DNA of 54,622 nt, taken from positions 1 through 54,622 of the forward strand of contig JAQBQH010000089.1 in assembly GCA_028287105.1 (NCBI GenBank), in the 5' to 3' direction. The translations under genes and the position numbers were made by a program. Shown in pieces: positions 35,396-43,859 of the stretch (the stretch's first letter is position 1; each line of letters starts with the position of its first letter). Source of the stretch: Myxococcales bacterium (GTDB taxonomy: Bacteria > Myxococcota_A > Polyangia > Palsa-1104). The notes below the pieces were generated by a model. It saw only the letters and a list, made by a program, of their open reading frames with translations, was not told the DNA's origin and searched no databases.

Positions 35396-36342
35396 AAGAC
35401 GAACGAGCCGCTGAAGTTGATCTGCGCCTGGCCGGCGGATCGGTCGGTGATGCTCATGGGACTGGTCTTGCCGCAGCTCGACGCGGTGTCGTTGCAGAAC
35501 GTGTAGACGAACTCGCCGGTCAAGGCGAAGAACGCGTAGAGCAGGCGAAAGCCGGCGAAGACGCGCCAGCGCACGATGGTGTCGGGATCGGGGAACGTGG
35601 TGTTGGCGTTGACGTCGTTGGACGCCGGCCCGTCGGTGAAGGCGTCGGTGTTGGGCGTGGTGTCGATGACCTGCGCGCGCACGAAGCTGAGCAGGACGGC
35701 GGCGCCGACGTAGGGATCGAGCGTGACGGTGCCGCCGAGGCCGAACGACTTCGACAGCGCCGCGTCGATGCTCAGCGTCGTGAGATCGACCTGGGAGGCG
35801 CCGAGCAGATGCGAGACGGCGCCGCGCACGGCGAACGACGGCAGCGCCCAGTTGTGGAAGCCTTCGTGGAGGGCGAGCTTGGCGTAGCCGTTGACCGCGT
35901 ACATGTTGCTGTCGATGAGCTTGGTGGCGCCGGCGCCGATCTCGAACCCGGGCAGCGGCAGCCAGATGCCCTTGCGCGCCATCACGCTCACCGTCGGCAA
36001 GAAGCTCGACGACACGTTCTCGACGCCGCGCTGCCAGTAGTCGGCATTGTTCGAGATCTGCGTGAACGAAGTCTCGAAGGCGACCTGAAAACCGGAATAG
36101 CCGAGCGTGTCGGCGGGCGAGAGCGGGCGCGGCGCCATTACCACCGACAGCTCGCTCATCAGGCTCTTGTACATCGTCTGCCGCACCGGATCGGTGGGGT
36201 CGTTGAACGTGCCCGGGACGGTGGGCATGCCGACGATGCGCTCGAGCGTGAGGTCGTTGCGGTCGGCGTGGGCCGTCGTTGCGCCCAGCATCACGCTCGA
36301 CGTGATGCAGACTGCGCACAATCCGACGGTGAGCGCGCGCAT
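35392..36342 (-). CDS. Probable outer-membrane beta-barrel protein
   Basis: The 316-residue protein has a signal peptide (MRALTVGLCAVCITSSVM, cleavage after AHA). It is rich in alternating polar and aromatic strands, such as FRLLYAFFALTGEFVYTF and INFSGSFVF, and ends in Phe as outer-membrane barrels do. It has no recognised domain; two Cys in CNDTASSC may form a disulphide. Overlaps the 3' end of the PhaR-like gene by four bases. Function unknown. Confidence 0.65.
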   Translation of the reverse strand: MRALTVGLCAVCITSSVMLGATTAHADRNDLTLERIVGMPTVPGTFNDPTDPVRQTMYKSLMSELSVVMAPRPLSPADTLGYSGFQVAFETSFTQISNNADYWQRGVENVSSSFLPTVSVMARKGIWLPLPGFEIGAGATKLIDSNMYAVNGYAKLALHEGFHNWALPSFAVRGAVSHLLGASQVDLTTLSIDAALSKSFGLGGTVTLDPYVGAAVLLSFVRAQVIDTTPNTDAFTDGPASNDVNANTTFPDPDTIVRWRVFAGFRLLYAFFALTGEFVYTFCNDTASSCGKTSPMSITDRSAGQAQINFSGSFVF

Positions 36343-36410
36343 GTTCCCGTCGACGAGGCTAACCGCCCGCTCTCTTGAGTGTCAAGAAAGCTTCGAGTAG
36401 CGTCGCGGGC

Positions 36411-37202
36411 ATGTCCTATACCGAGATCCTGTACGAGGTGACCGGCCCGGTGGCGCGCCTCACGCTCAACCGCCCGGAGAAACGCAATCCGCTCGGACCG
36501 ACCACCATCGGCGAGCTTTTGCACGCGCTCGATCGCGCTCGGGACGACGCCGCTGTGCGCGTCATCGTCCTCACGGGCGCCGGCAAGGTGTTCTCGGCGG
36601 GCGGCGACCTGTCGTCGATGGGCTCGGGCGGGACGCCGCTGCAGGCGACGGCAGGCGCGGCGACCAAGCCGGGCACCTTCGTCGACCTGAACCTGGCGCT
36701 GACGCGGGTGGGAAAGCCGACCATCGCGATGGTCAATGGCCACGCGCTCGCCGGCGGGCTCGGTCTGGTTGTCGCCTGTGACGTCGCCATCGCGGCCGAC
36801 GACGCGCAGCTGGGGACGCCCGAGATCAACGTCGGCCTGTGGCCGATGATGATCATGGCGACCATCTTCCGCAACGTGCCGCGCAAGCGCGGGCTCGAGC
36901 TCATCATGACGGGCGACAAGATCTCGGCGGCGCAGGCGGCGGAGATGGGACTCATCACCCGCGCCGTGCCGAGGGAGAAGCTGGCCGAGGAGGTCGACGC
37001 GCTGGCGGCCAAGCTGGCGTCGAAGTCGCCGGTGGTGATGCAGCTGGGGCTCGAGGCGTTCTATCGCGTGCAGGACATGGAGCTCGAGCCGGCGCTGCAG
37101 CACCTGCAGGGACAGCTCATGGCGGTGCTCGGCACCGAGGATGCGCGCGAAGGCTTGATGGCGTTCATGGAGAAGCGCGCGCCGCAGTGGAAGGGTAGAT
37201 AG
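36411..37202 (+). CDS. Enoyl-CoA hydratase/isomerase (second copy in the window)
   Basis: The 263-residue crotonase shows ARLTLNRPEKRNPLGPTTIG, the oxyanion segment TGAGKVFSAGGDLSSMG, MVNGHALAGGLGLVVACDVA, and GTPEINVGLWPMMIM. It differs from the copy at 12.8 kb and has no pathway neighbours, so the substrate is open. I prefer ATG 36411 (MSYTEILYEV); a TTG at 36375 would add 12 residues. It converges with the SUMF1 lipoprotein gene, with a palindrome between the stops. Confidence 0.85.
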   Translation: MSYTEILYEVTGPVARLTLNRPEKRNPLGPTTIGELLHALDRARDDAAVRVIVLTGAGKVFSAGGDLSSMGSGGTPLQATAGAATKPGTFVDLNLALTRVGKPTIAMVNGHALAGGLGLVVACDVAIAADDAQLGTPEINVGLWPMMIMATIFRNVPRKRGLELIMTGDKISAAQAAEMGLITRAVPREKLAEEVDALAAKLASKSPVVMQLGLEAFYRVQDMELEPALQHLQGQLMAVLGTEDAREGLMAFMEKRAPQWKGR

Positions 37203-37211
37203 CGCCGCTCG

Positions 37212-37226
37212 ATTGGTTTAACCAAT
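37212..37226. repeat. Palindrome site 21, between convergent genes
   Basis: ATTGGTTTAACCAAT, perfect, in the 31-bp gap between two convergent stop codons. A transcription start operator is unlikely in such a place. Confidence 0.9.
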
Positions 37227-37233
37227 TCGACGC

Positions 37234-38082
37234 TCAGCGCGGATCGGCGCAGCAGCGAAACCCGGTCGAGTAGTCGTGATAACTCTTGGCGTGCGCCGTG
37301 GTGGCGTAGTTGCAGCCGGCGCCGTTGATCTTGGCGTCGACGAAGAAGCCGCCCTTGAAGATGCCGTTGCCGGCAGACGTAGTGGCGTCGATCCACTCGT
37401 GCAGGTTGCCGTGCAGATCGTAGATGCCCCACGACGAGACGCACTTGTCGAACATGCCGCCGGGCGCGACGGTGTTTGGCTGATCGTCGCAGCAGGGCGA
37501 GTTCATGTTGGCCGAGGTGAAGACGTTGCCGGGGCCGAAGCAGTCGTTGACCGGATTGGTCGCGCGCCCTTCGTTGCAGGCGCCCGCAACGTACGTGTTG
37601 CCGTAAGGGTAGGTGAGGCCGCTCGGGCCCTGGCACGCCGCGAGCCACTCGGCGAGCTTGCAGAGACGCTTGCCGGCGACGGTGCAGGCGGCGAGCGCCT
37701 GCGCTTCGCTGATGTAGGCCTGCGGCTTGATGCCCTCGGCGACGACCGCGGCAATGGTTGAACCATTGGCGACGCTGTCGACCGGGCGGTCGTAGGCATG
37801 CGGCGCGCTACCGCCGTCGGGCGCGATCTCGACGGTGGCCGCTTCGTAGCGGTCGACGCAGACCGACGCGCCCAGGTCGCCGAAGCGGACGAGCGCCATC
37901 TGAGGCGGGCAGGGGCCGCCCAGATCGTCCGGCACCGCCAGGTCGGCTGCTTCGCCAGCGCCGCCACCGCCAGCGCCGCCAGCGCCGCCACCGCCACCGT
38001 CGCTGCCCGCGCCGTTCGTGCCGCATCCGAAATTGGTTAAACCAATCGACAGGATCATCAGCGCGGGGGCAATTCGCAGCAC
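37234..38082 (-). CDS. SUMF1/formylglycine-generating-enzyme-fold lipoprotein
   Basis: The 282-residue protein has a lipobox (TNFGCGTNG), then a Gly/Ala-only spacer (about 25-45). The rest is an FGE-sulfatase/PvdO-type domain: MALVRFGDLGASVCVDRYEA, YISEAQALAACTVAGKRLCKLAEW, YDLHGNLHEWID, GGFFVDAK and STGFRCCADPR. Many such surface proteins in myxobacteria are not true formylglycine synthases; I cannot assign a substrate. Ten or so Cys suggest disulphides. Two palindrome copies are inside, one (IGLTN) in the signal peptide. Confidence 0.78.
   Translation of the reverse strand: MLRIAPALMILSIGLTNFGCGTNGAGSDGGGGGAGGAGGGGAGEAADLAVPDDLGGPCPPQMALVRFGDLGASVCVDRYEAATVEIAPDGGSAPHAYDRPVDSVANGSTIAAVVAEGIKPQAYISEAQALAACTVAGKRLCKLAEWLAACQGPSGLTYPYGNTYVAGACNEGRATNPVNDCFGPGNVFTSANMNSPCCDDQPNTVAPGGMFDKCVSSWGIYDLHGNLHEWIDATTSAGNGIFKGGFFVDAKINGAGCNYATTAHAKSYHDYSTGFRCCADPR
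37753..37767. repeat. Palindrome site 22, in SUMF1 lipoprotein
   Basis: AATGGTTGAACCATT, symmetry to 17 bp (37752-37768), read on the minus strand as A-N-G-S-T-I-A. Confidence 0.9.
38032..38046. repeat. Palindrome site 23, in SUMF1 lipoprotein signal peptide
   Basis: ATTGGTTAAACCAAT, perfect, read on the minus strand as I-G-L-T-N just before the lipobox Cys. Confidence 0.9.
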
Positions 38083-38122
38083 GCCTCAGGATAACGGAAG
38101 ACGATTGTGCTAGGGATCGTTC

Positions 38123-39544
38123 GTGCGCTCCCTCCTCGATCGCTACGAGCCATTCATCGCCTGGCGCTATCTCTATCGCCGCAGGCGGGGTCCGGCGATG
38201 ATGACGCTGACCATCGTCTTCGGCGCGCTGTCGCTGGTGGCGCTCGGCGCCGTCTTCGCCTCGAAGGGCGAGGCGCAGGTGGTGGGGACGAGCGTGGCGC
38301 TGCCGGCCATGCTGCTCTTTTTGTTCTTCGGCCTGCTCAACGTCTTCTCCGGATTCACGGCCGTCTCGATCATTGGTGTGACCATTGGCGTGCTGGCGCT
38401 GGTGGTGGTCCTCTCGGTGACGTCGGGCTTTCAGCAGTCGTTCAAGCAGAAGGTGCTCGGCGTCAATGCGCACGTGATCGTGATGAAGTACGGCCAGGAT
38501 TTTTCCGAGTACCGCGACGTCATGGCCAAGGCGCGCGCGCACAAGCACGTGGCCGGCGCCGCGCCCTTCGTCTTCTACGAGGGCATGCTGGCGGCGGGCA
38601 ACACGATGTCGGGCTCGATCATCAAGGGAATCGATCCGGTGCTGTCGCCGCAGGTGCTCGAGGTGCGCCCGTCGATGCGCCTCGGCAAGGTGGAAGATCT
38701 CGCCACGCGCGGGCCGGCCAACGACGGCGGACCGCCGGTGGGCGGCATCTTCGTCGGCCAGGAGATGGCGAAGAAGCTCAAGATCAAGCTCGGCGACCGC
38801 GTGCGCGTGGTCTCGCCCAAGACCGACCTCGATCCCTCGGCGTGGAACAAGCCCGGCGCCGGCCCGTCGACGCGCGAGTTCCGCCTCGCCGGCGTCTTCT
38901 ACACCGGGTTCGAGGAGTACGACGCGCGGCTGGCGTACGTGAACGTCAAGGACGCGCAGACCTTCTACGAGCAGGGTGACGTGGTGACCGGCGTGGAGCT
39001 GCGGCTCGACGACATCGACCTCGCCGTCGACGTGAAGGACGAGCTCTACAAGGACCTCGGCGGGCCGCCGTACCGCGTCATCGACTGGGAAGAGCTGAAC
39101 CACAACCTGTTCACCGCGCTGCGGACGCAGAAGGCTGCGATCACGATCCTCCTGACCGTCATCATCATCGTGGCCGCGTTCAACATCATCGCCGCCATGA
39201 CGATGCTCGTCATCGGCAAGACCAAGGAGATCGCGATCCTCAAGTCGATGGGGATGCGCTCGACCGGCGTGGCGCGTGTCTTTCAGACCGCCGGTCTGAC
39301 CATCGGCGCCCTCGGCATCCTGCTCGGCATCGGCGTCGGCATGGTCACGATCGTCATCTTGCGCCGCTACAACTATCAGCTCGACCCGCACGTCTATCTG
39401 ATCGATCAGCTCCCCGTGAAGGTGAACCTCGACGAGGTGCTGCTCACCGCCTGCATCACCCTGTCGATCTGCTTTCTGGCCACGCTCTACCCGGCGCTCA
39501 AGGCGGCCCGCCTGGAGCCCGTCGAAGGTCTGCGCTACGAGTAG
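38123..39544 (+). CDS. FtsX/LolC-E-like ABC transporter permease
   Basis: The 473-residue inner-membrane protein starts with GTG and EPFIAWRYLYRRRRG, as LolC/LolE and related MacB-type permeases do. An extra hydrophobic stretch follows (MMTLTIVFGALSLVALGAVF), then SIIGVTIGVLALVVVLSVTSGF, a large periplasmic domain (about 105-330) and three C-terminal helices (ITILLTVIIIVAAFNIIAAM; GLTIGALGILLGIGVGMVTI; LLTACITLSICFLATLYPAL). LolCE extracts lipoproteins for transport to the outer membrane, fitting a lipoprotein-rich organism. No LolD-type ATPase is adjacent. Confidence 0.85.
   Translation: MRSLLDRYEPFIAWRYLYRRRRGPAMMTLTIVFGALSLVALGAVFASKGEAQVVGTSVALPAMLLFLFFGLLNVFSGFTAVSIIGVTIGVLALVVVLSVTSGFQQSFKQKVLGVNAHVIVMKYGQDFSEYRDVMAKARAHKHVAGAAPFVFYEGMLAAGNTMSGSIIKGIDPVLSPQVLEVRPSMRLGKVEDLATRGPANDGGPPVGGIFVGQEMAKKLKIKLGDRVRVVSPKTDLDPSAWNKPGAGPSTREFRLAGVFYTGFEEYDARLAYVNVKDAQTFYEQGDVVTGVELRLDDIDLAVDVKDELYKDLGGPPYRVIDWEELNHNLFTALRTQKAAITILLTVIIIVAAFNIIAAMTMLVIGKTKEIAILKSMGMRSTGVARVFQTAGLTIGALGILLGIGVGMVTIVILRRYNYQLDPHVYLIDQLPVKVNLDEVLLTACITLSICFLATLYPALKAARLEPVEGLRYE
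38372..38386. repeat. Palindrome site 24, in LolC/E-like permease
   Basis: ATTGGTGTGACCATT has the exact TGGTnnnACCA core with an unusual centre, read in frame as I-G-V-T-I in a membrane helix. It is the last copy in the window. Confidence 0.6.
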
Positions 39545-39642
39545 CCACCGCTTCGCGCCGGCTTGAAACCAGCGGCCGCCCGGCGCCACTACGTCGCATT
39601 CCCGATGCGACGCCTGCGACGCCCGCGACCACCCTCTCGAGA

Positions 39643-40450
39643 CTGAAACAAACCGCGATCTTTCTCGCCATCGCCATCAGTGGCTCGTACGCCATCGGCG
39701 CTGTCTGGGTCACACATCCGCAGTGGGGCTGGCTGTCGCAATACCTCATCTCATCCACTACCAACCCGAGGCCGTGCACTTCAAGGTCTTCGGCATCGCC
39801 GCGTCCGGCCTGGCGCTCGCCCCGCTGCGCCTGGCGCGTCAGCTGCTCCTCATGGGGCCCTGGCTGGTCCTGGCGCTCGCGTACCGCTACCAGGTCCCGG
39901 AGAGGCTTGGCGGTGGCCGCCACGTCGCGCGCGCCGTGCTGTGGGGGGCGGCGTCTTCTGGTTCAACCCCGGGCCGTGGTGGCTGCCGCCAGGCTCGATT
40001 GGCGAGGAACTCGGCTGGCGCGGTTGGCTCGTCCGCACCTGGCGCGACCGCCCGCTCACTGCGTTGGCGCTCGGTGCCGCCGCCTGGGCCGCCTTTCATG
40101 TGCCGATCGTCGTCCTGCAGGAGCCGCTGCACGGCTTCCTCCCGGCGCTCTCGTTCCTGCTCTCGGTCGCGGCCGGCGCAGCCGCGTTTCAGGCGCTCTA
40201 TCTGTGGAGCGGCTCCATCTGGCCGCCGGTCATCGCGCACTTCTCGTGGAACTGGTGGAACCCGTTCTTCCTCGGCGATCCCTACGGCTCCGCTTTGTCG
40301 CTCTTCGGCGGTCAGCTCTGGCTGATCAACGGCGAGGGGCTGCTCGGCATGCTCGTCAACGCCGCGATCACGCTAGTGCTGATGCTGCGCTGGCGCGCCC
40401 TCCGGAAACACGAAAGCCCCCGTTTTCACGGGGGCTTCGTTTTGTCGTGA
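39643..40450 (+). pseudogene. CPBP-family intramembrane metalloprotease, frameshifted
   Basis: Protein-like sequence runs through three frames: KQTAIFLAIAISGSYAIGAV (from about 39646), then PEAVHFKVFGIAASGLALAP and QLLLMGPWLVLALAYRYQVP (frame of 39723), then FWFNPGPWWLPPGSIGEELG (from about 39957) to TGA 40450. The CPBP motifs are in the last part: EELGWRG, AFHVPIV and HFSWNWWNP. The second shift lies at a run of six G (about 39942-39947), so a slippage or sequencing error is possible. The 3' end overlaps the following terminator. Family known for CAAX-type proteolysis or bacteriocin immunity. Confidence 0.65.
40414..40444. terminator. Bidirectional rho-independent terminator
   Basis: AAGCCCCCG pairs with CGGGGGCTT around TTTTCA. 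On the plus strand CGTTTTG follows, ending the CPBP transcript. Read from the minus strand it lies just beyond tRNA-Lys with a short T run (TTTCG), so it can also end the tRNA transcript. Confidence 0.8.
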
Positions 40451-40520
40451 GCCCAGAAGGAGTCGAACCTTCAACAAACGGATTAAGAGTCCGCTGCTCT
40501 ACCAGTTGAGCTATGGGCCC
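40448..40520 (-). tRNA. tRNA-Lys (anticodon CTT)
   Basis: The minus strand folds as a cloverleaf: acceptor GGGCCCA with TGGGCTC, D arm with AGCTCAACTGGTAGAGC, anticodon loop CTCTTAA (anticodon CTT), T arm GGTTCGACTCC. Discriminator A; CCA is not encoded. Confidence 0.93.
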
Positions 40521-40541
40521 TGATTTTCAAAACGCTGTCGG

Positions 40542-40615
40542 TGCGCCCGGGGCGACTCGAACGCCCGACCTGCGGATTCGAAGTCCGATGCTCTATCCAA
40601 TTGAGCTACGGGCGC
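40542..40615 (-). tRNA. tRNA-Arg (anticodon TCG)
   Basis: Cloverleaf on the minus strand: acceptor GCGCCCG with CGGGCGC, D arm AGCTCAATTGGATAGAGC, anticodon loop ACTTCGAA (anticodon TCG), T arm GCGTTCGAGTCGC. CCA is not encoded. It precedes tRNA-Lys by 21 bp, so both are likely processed from one transcript. Confidence 0.92.
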
Positions 40616-40670
40616 TCGAACGCCGATTTCAATAATGAATTGAGAGCGGGAACGCAAGAACTAAATGCGA

Positions 40671-41036
40671 TCAGTAGTAGCTGCCGCGGATCGGGGCTTC
40701 CGGCTCTTCCGGCTCTTCCTTGCCCGGCACCGGCGGTGGCTCGCCTTCATCGAGCGCGAAAACCTTCACCGCGTCATCGCGATGTCGCCCCGGCGCGACC
40801 CGCGTCAAAATGCTGAGCAGGTTGCGCTTGAGGTCGTCCATCGACGCGGCCGACGTGCCGCCATCGATGATCTTGCCGATGTAGTTGTCCTCCGACGTAC
40901 GAATGGTCGTCAGGTACCGCGGGTCGGTGCCGTCGAAGTAGACCTTGTCGCGCGCCGGTGCCTGCGCGAGTTGGTCGCGCATCTTGTTGTCGACACGGAG
41001 GCAGACGAACAGCTTTCGTTCGTTATCAATTCGCAT
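40671..41036 (-). CDS. Hypothetical protein, 121 residues
   Basis: The protein begins MRIDNERKLFVCLRVDNKMR, continues DKVYFDGTDPRYLTTIRTSE and ends in an acidic Pro/Glu tail (PGKEEPEEPEAPIRGSYY). Its layout suggests a small folded domain plus a disordered end. It lacks signal or membrane segments. Upstream of the tRNA pair on the same strand and divergent from the GIY-YIG gene. No family recognised. Confidence 0.6.
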   Translation of the reverse strand: MRIDNERKLFVCLRVDNKMRDQLAQAPARDKVYFDGTDPRYLTTIRTSEDNYIGKIIDGGTSAASMDDLKRNLLSILTRVAPGRHRDDAVKVFALDEGEPPPVPGKEEPEEPEAPIRGSYY

Positions 41037-41077
41037 GTTGAGCGGGCGCTACGCTATCATTCCCGAAGAAAAGGTCA

Positions 41078-41452
41078 ATGCGCGAGCCGTCGGGTCAAAG
41101 TTCGTGGAGCGTCTATCTCCTCCGCTGCGCCGACGGCACGCTCTACTGCGGCATCACCAACGACATCACGCGCCGCCTCGGTGCGCACGCCAAGGGCGGC
41201 GTGAAGTACACCCGCGGCCGCCTGCCGGTGAAGCTCGCGCACCTCGAGCCGGCCGACGATCGCGGCCAGGCGCTCAGGCGGGAAGCGGCGCTCAAGCGGC
41301 TTCCGCGCGCCCAGAAGCTCCGGCTTCTTTCCAAGCCGGAAAGGCCCAAAAGGCCGCCAGCGACTTGCGTCGCGGCGCCAAATTCGCTATCGCCTACGGA
41401 TGTTGAAACGCTCTCTCATCGGCCTCGCGCTCGTCGTAGTCGGCTGCGGTAA
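41078..41452 (+). CDS. GIY-YIG nuclease-domain protein (UPF0213/YhbQ-like)
   Basis: The first 80 residues match the UPF0213 form of the GIY-YIG domain: WSVYLLRCADGTLYCGITND, ITRRLGAHAKGGVKYTRGR, LAHLEP and ALRREAALKRLPRAQKLRLL. Here GIY is replaced by VYLLRC and YIG by YCGIT, as usual in this group; Arg in TRRL is the catalytic position. Role is proposed in DNA repair. The last 40 residues are not family-like and overlap the next gene by 53 bp, so the true functional end may be earlier. Confidence 0.82.
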   Translation: MREPSGQSSWSVYLLRCADGTLYCGITNDITRRLGAHAKGGVKYTRGRLPVKLAHLEPADDRGQALRREAALKRLPRAQKLRLLSKPERPKRPPATCVAAPNSLSPTDVETLSHRPRARRSRLR

Positions 41453-41915
41453 CACCACCAACAACGGCGGAGAGGACATGGCGATGCAGATCGTCATTCC
41501 GCACAACTTCGATCAGATCAACAAAGAGATCCTCGGACCGAGCTGCGCGGCCTTCAGCGTCTGCCACTCGACCGCGGGTCAGAAGGACGCCGGCAAGCTG
41601 AACCTCGAGGTCGATCCCTACACCGCGCTCGTCGGCAAGCTCTCCGACAATGCGAAGGCGATGGGCGAGGGCCTCCTGCGCGTCAAGCCGTGCGATGCCG
41701 CCAAGAGCTTCTTGCACGTGAAGCTGGTGCTGCCGGCCAACACCGATCCCAAGACCGATTACGGCGACTACATGCCCGACACCAATCCGCACCTGCCGTC
41801 CGAGCAGATCAAGGCGATCGACGATTGGATCAACCGCGGCGCGCTCCTCAACGAGCCGGCCACGGTGAGCGGCAGCGCGTGCACGCTCTTCAAGGACATG
41901 GGCACCACCGACTAG
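41400..41915 (+). CDS. Lipoprotein with cytochrome-c-like domain lacking a normal haem motif
   Basis: The 171-residue protein has a lipobox (LVVVGCGNTT) and a domain that reads like the cytochrome-type repeats of myxobacterial surface proteins: ILGPSCAAFSVCHSTAGQKD, GLLRVKPCDAAKSFLHVKL, and LPSEQIKAIDDWINRGAL. The usual CxxCH is replaced by C-x5-CH, so covalent haem c by the standard system is doubtful and the two Cys may form a disulphide. Start at ATG 41400 lies inside the GIY-YIG frame. Confidence 0.65.
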   Translation: MLKRSLIGLALVVVGCGNTTNNGGEDMAMQIVIPHNFDQINKEILGPSCAAFSVCHSTAGQKDAGKLNLEVDPYTALVGKLSDNAKAMGEGLLRVKPCDAAKSFLHVKLVLPANTDPKTDYGDYMPDTNPHLPSEQIKAIDDWINRGALLNEPATVSGSACTLFKDMGTTD

Positions 41916-41949
41916 GCGCTGGTCCAGCAGCCCCGGCTGCGGGCGGGCG

Positions 41950-42468
41950 CTAGGGCTGGCGGGTGCGCAACACGCGCGCGGGATTGCCGGCGAAAATAGC
42001 GCCCGCCGGGACATCGTGCGTGACCACCGCGCCGGCGCCGACCTGGGCGCCGCGTCCGACGGTGACCCCAGGCAAGATGACGGCGCCGATGCCGATGTCG
42101 CAGCCGTCCTCGAGCCGCACGGGCAGAAGCTCGAGCGCGCCGGCCATGATCGGCCGCCCGCGCCCCGGCTCCGCGTGCGTCGACGTCAGGATGCAGGCGT
42201 GCGGACCGATGCCGACGTCGGCGCCGATGGTGATGCCGCCGGCGGCGTGAAGGAACGCGGCCTGTCCGATCCACGAGCCGCGTCCGACGATGAGCTCGTT
42301 CTTGTAGTAGCCCTTCAAGATCGCGTAGTGGCCGACGTAGACGTCCTCGTCGAGCGAGACGTTCTCGGGATGAAAAACGAGCACGCCCGGCTCGAGAATG
42401 ACCGAGTCGGCGCAGCGTTTGAGCTGCGCGCGCTCGACCTGACCGGTACCGTGCGAGCGGGGCGCCAC
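41950..42468 (-). CDS. Left-handed beta-helix (hexapeptide) acyltransferase
   Basis: The C-terminal 150 residues of a long open frame show hexapeptide repeats (VLVFHPENVSLDEDVYVGHY; ITIGADVGIGPHACIL; DIGIGAVILPGVTVGRGAQV; VGAGAVVTHDVPAGAIFAGNP) with the catalytic His in STHAEPGR. These trimeric enzymes O- or N-acetylate sugars, as in LPS or exopolysaccharide synthesis. No ATG lies near the domain; GTG 42468 is the most reasonable start. Divergent from tig. Confidence 0.75.
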   Translation of the reverse strand: MAPRSHGTGQVERAQLKRCADSVILEPGVLVFHPENVSLDEDVYVGHYAILKGYYKNELIVGRGSWIGQAAFLHAAGGITIGADVGIGPHACILTSTHAEPGRGRPIMAGALELLPVRLEDGCDIGIGAVILPGVTVGRGAQVGAGAVVTHDVPAGAIFAGNPARVLRTRQP

Positions 42469-42531
42469 GTCCCGATCCTTGACTACCCGGAGGGCGCGTG
42501 CAAGAAAACCTCCCTCCACCAAGAGGTTGCC

Positions 42532-43857
42532 ATGCAAGTCACTGTCTCCGAGATCTCTCCCGTCGAGAAGAAGGTTGCCGTCGAGATTCCCTGGCTCTAC
42601 GTGTCGCAAAAGCTCGACGAGGCCTACAAGGACCTCAGCCGCGGCGTCGCGCTCAAAGGATTCCGCAAGGGCAAGGTGCCCCGTCCGATGCTGGAGAAGA
42701 TGTTCAGCCGGCAGGTCGAGCAGGAGGTCGTGAAGCAGCTCGTCCAGGAGAGCTTCATCACCGCCGCCAACCAGCATGACATCCAGCCCGTCGCCGAGCC
42801 GATCGTCGACGACGCGCACCTGCACAAGGGGCAGCCCTTCCACTATTCGGCGCGCGTCGAAGTGCGCTCGGTGGTGGAGCCGAAGGAGTATGACGGCATC
42901 GAGCTGGGTCAGCGCGCCGCCAACGTCAGCGATGAAGATCTCGACTCGGCGCTCGAGCGCAAGCGGCAGGAGCTGACCGAGTTCAAGCCGATCGAAGGGC
43001 GCGCGGAGCTCGGACCCAACGACGTCGTCGTGGTCGACGTGACCGGCAACATCGGCGATCGCAAGTTCGACAAAGAGGCGATGATGATCGACCTCACCGA
43101 GCCGGCGCGCGAGCCGCTGCCCGGCATCTCCAAGGCGCTCGTCGGGCTGCCCATCGCCGCGCAGCAGCACGAGGTGACGTTCGTCCTACCGACCAAGGAG
43201 GAGAACAAGGACGTGGCCGCCGAGCTGTCGGGCGCTCGGGCGGTGCTTAAGATCTCGGTCAAGGAGTCTCGCGAGAAGCAGATGCCCGCGCTCGACGACG
43301 AGTTCGCCAAGGACACCGGCGAGGCCGACACACTGGCCGAGCTCCGCGAGAAGCTCCGCGGCAAGCTCCTCGAAGGCGACGAGAAGCAGGCGCGCGAAGA
43401 GGTCAAGGGCGACCTCATCAAGGAGCTGCTCAAGCGCAACGCGTTCGTGGTGGCTCCGGCGCTCGTCGAGCGACAGCTCGACAACATGATTCAGCGCTCG
43501 CGCCTGCAGCTGGCGATGCGCGGGATCGACTACCGCTCGGCCGGTCTGGACGAGCAGCGCATGCGCGACGAATTGCGCGAGAGCGCGAACGACGAAGTGC
43601 GCGCGGCCTTCCTCATCGACGCGATCGCGGAGAAGGAAAAGGTCGAGGTCTCGGAAGCGGATGTCGAGAAGAAGCTTGCCGAGCTGGCTCAGAGCCGTGA
43701 CAAATCGGTGCCTCGTCTGAAAGCCGAGCTGCAAAAAGAGGGAAGGCTCGACTCGTTGAAGCACCAACTTCGCGAGGAGAAAACCCTTGACTTGCTCTTG
43801 AGCCGGGCAAAGATCAGTGAGAAGGCTCGGGAAGTCTCCTCATCGTCGGAGAAGTGA
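42532..43857 (+). CDS. tig: Trigger factor, ribosome-associated chaperone/PPIase
   Basis: The 441-residue protein has the ribosome-binding N-domain with [19 protein letters not shown] (the GFRxGKxP signature, about residue 45), an FKBP-type PPIase domain at about 160-240 ([37 protein letters not shown]), and a long helical chaperone domain with the late [20 protein letters not shown]. It catches nascent chains. It heads the run tig-clpP-clpX-lon in the usual order; the clpP start is two bases after its stop. Confidence 0.96.
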   Translation: MQVTVSEISPVEKKVAVEIPWLYVSQKLDEAYKDLSRGVALKGFRKGKVPRPMLEKMFSRQVEQEVVKQLVQESFITAANQHDIQPVAEPIVDDAHLHKGQPFHYSARVEVRSVVEPKEYDGIELGQRAANVSDEDLDSALERKRQELTEFKPIEGRAELGPNDVVVVDVTGNIGDRKFDKEAMMIDLTEPAREPLPGISKALVGLPIAAQQHEVTFVLPTKEENKDVAAELSGARAVLKISVKESREKQMPALDDEFAKDTGEADTLAELREKLRGKLLEGDEKQAREEVKGDLIKELLKRNAFVVAPALVERQLDNMIQRSRLQLAMRGIDYRSAGLDEQRMRDELRESANDEVRAAFLIDAIAEKEKVEVSEADVEKKLAELAQSRDKSVPRLKAELQKEGRLDSLKHQLREEKTLDLLLSRAKISEKAREVSSSSEK

Positions 43858-43859
43858 TC

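Noticed and set aside
36375-36410. TTG start giving a longer enoyl-CoA hydratase
   Set aside because: The added residues are not crotonase-like, and ATG 36411 fits the family N-terminus.
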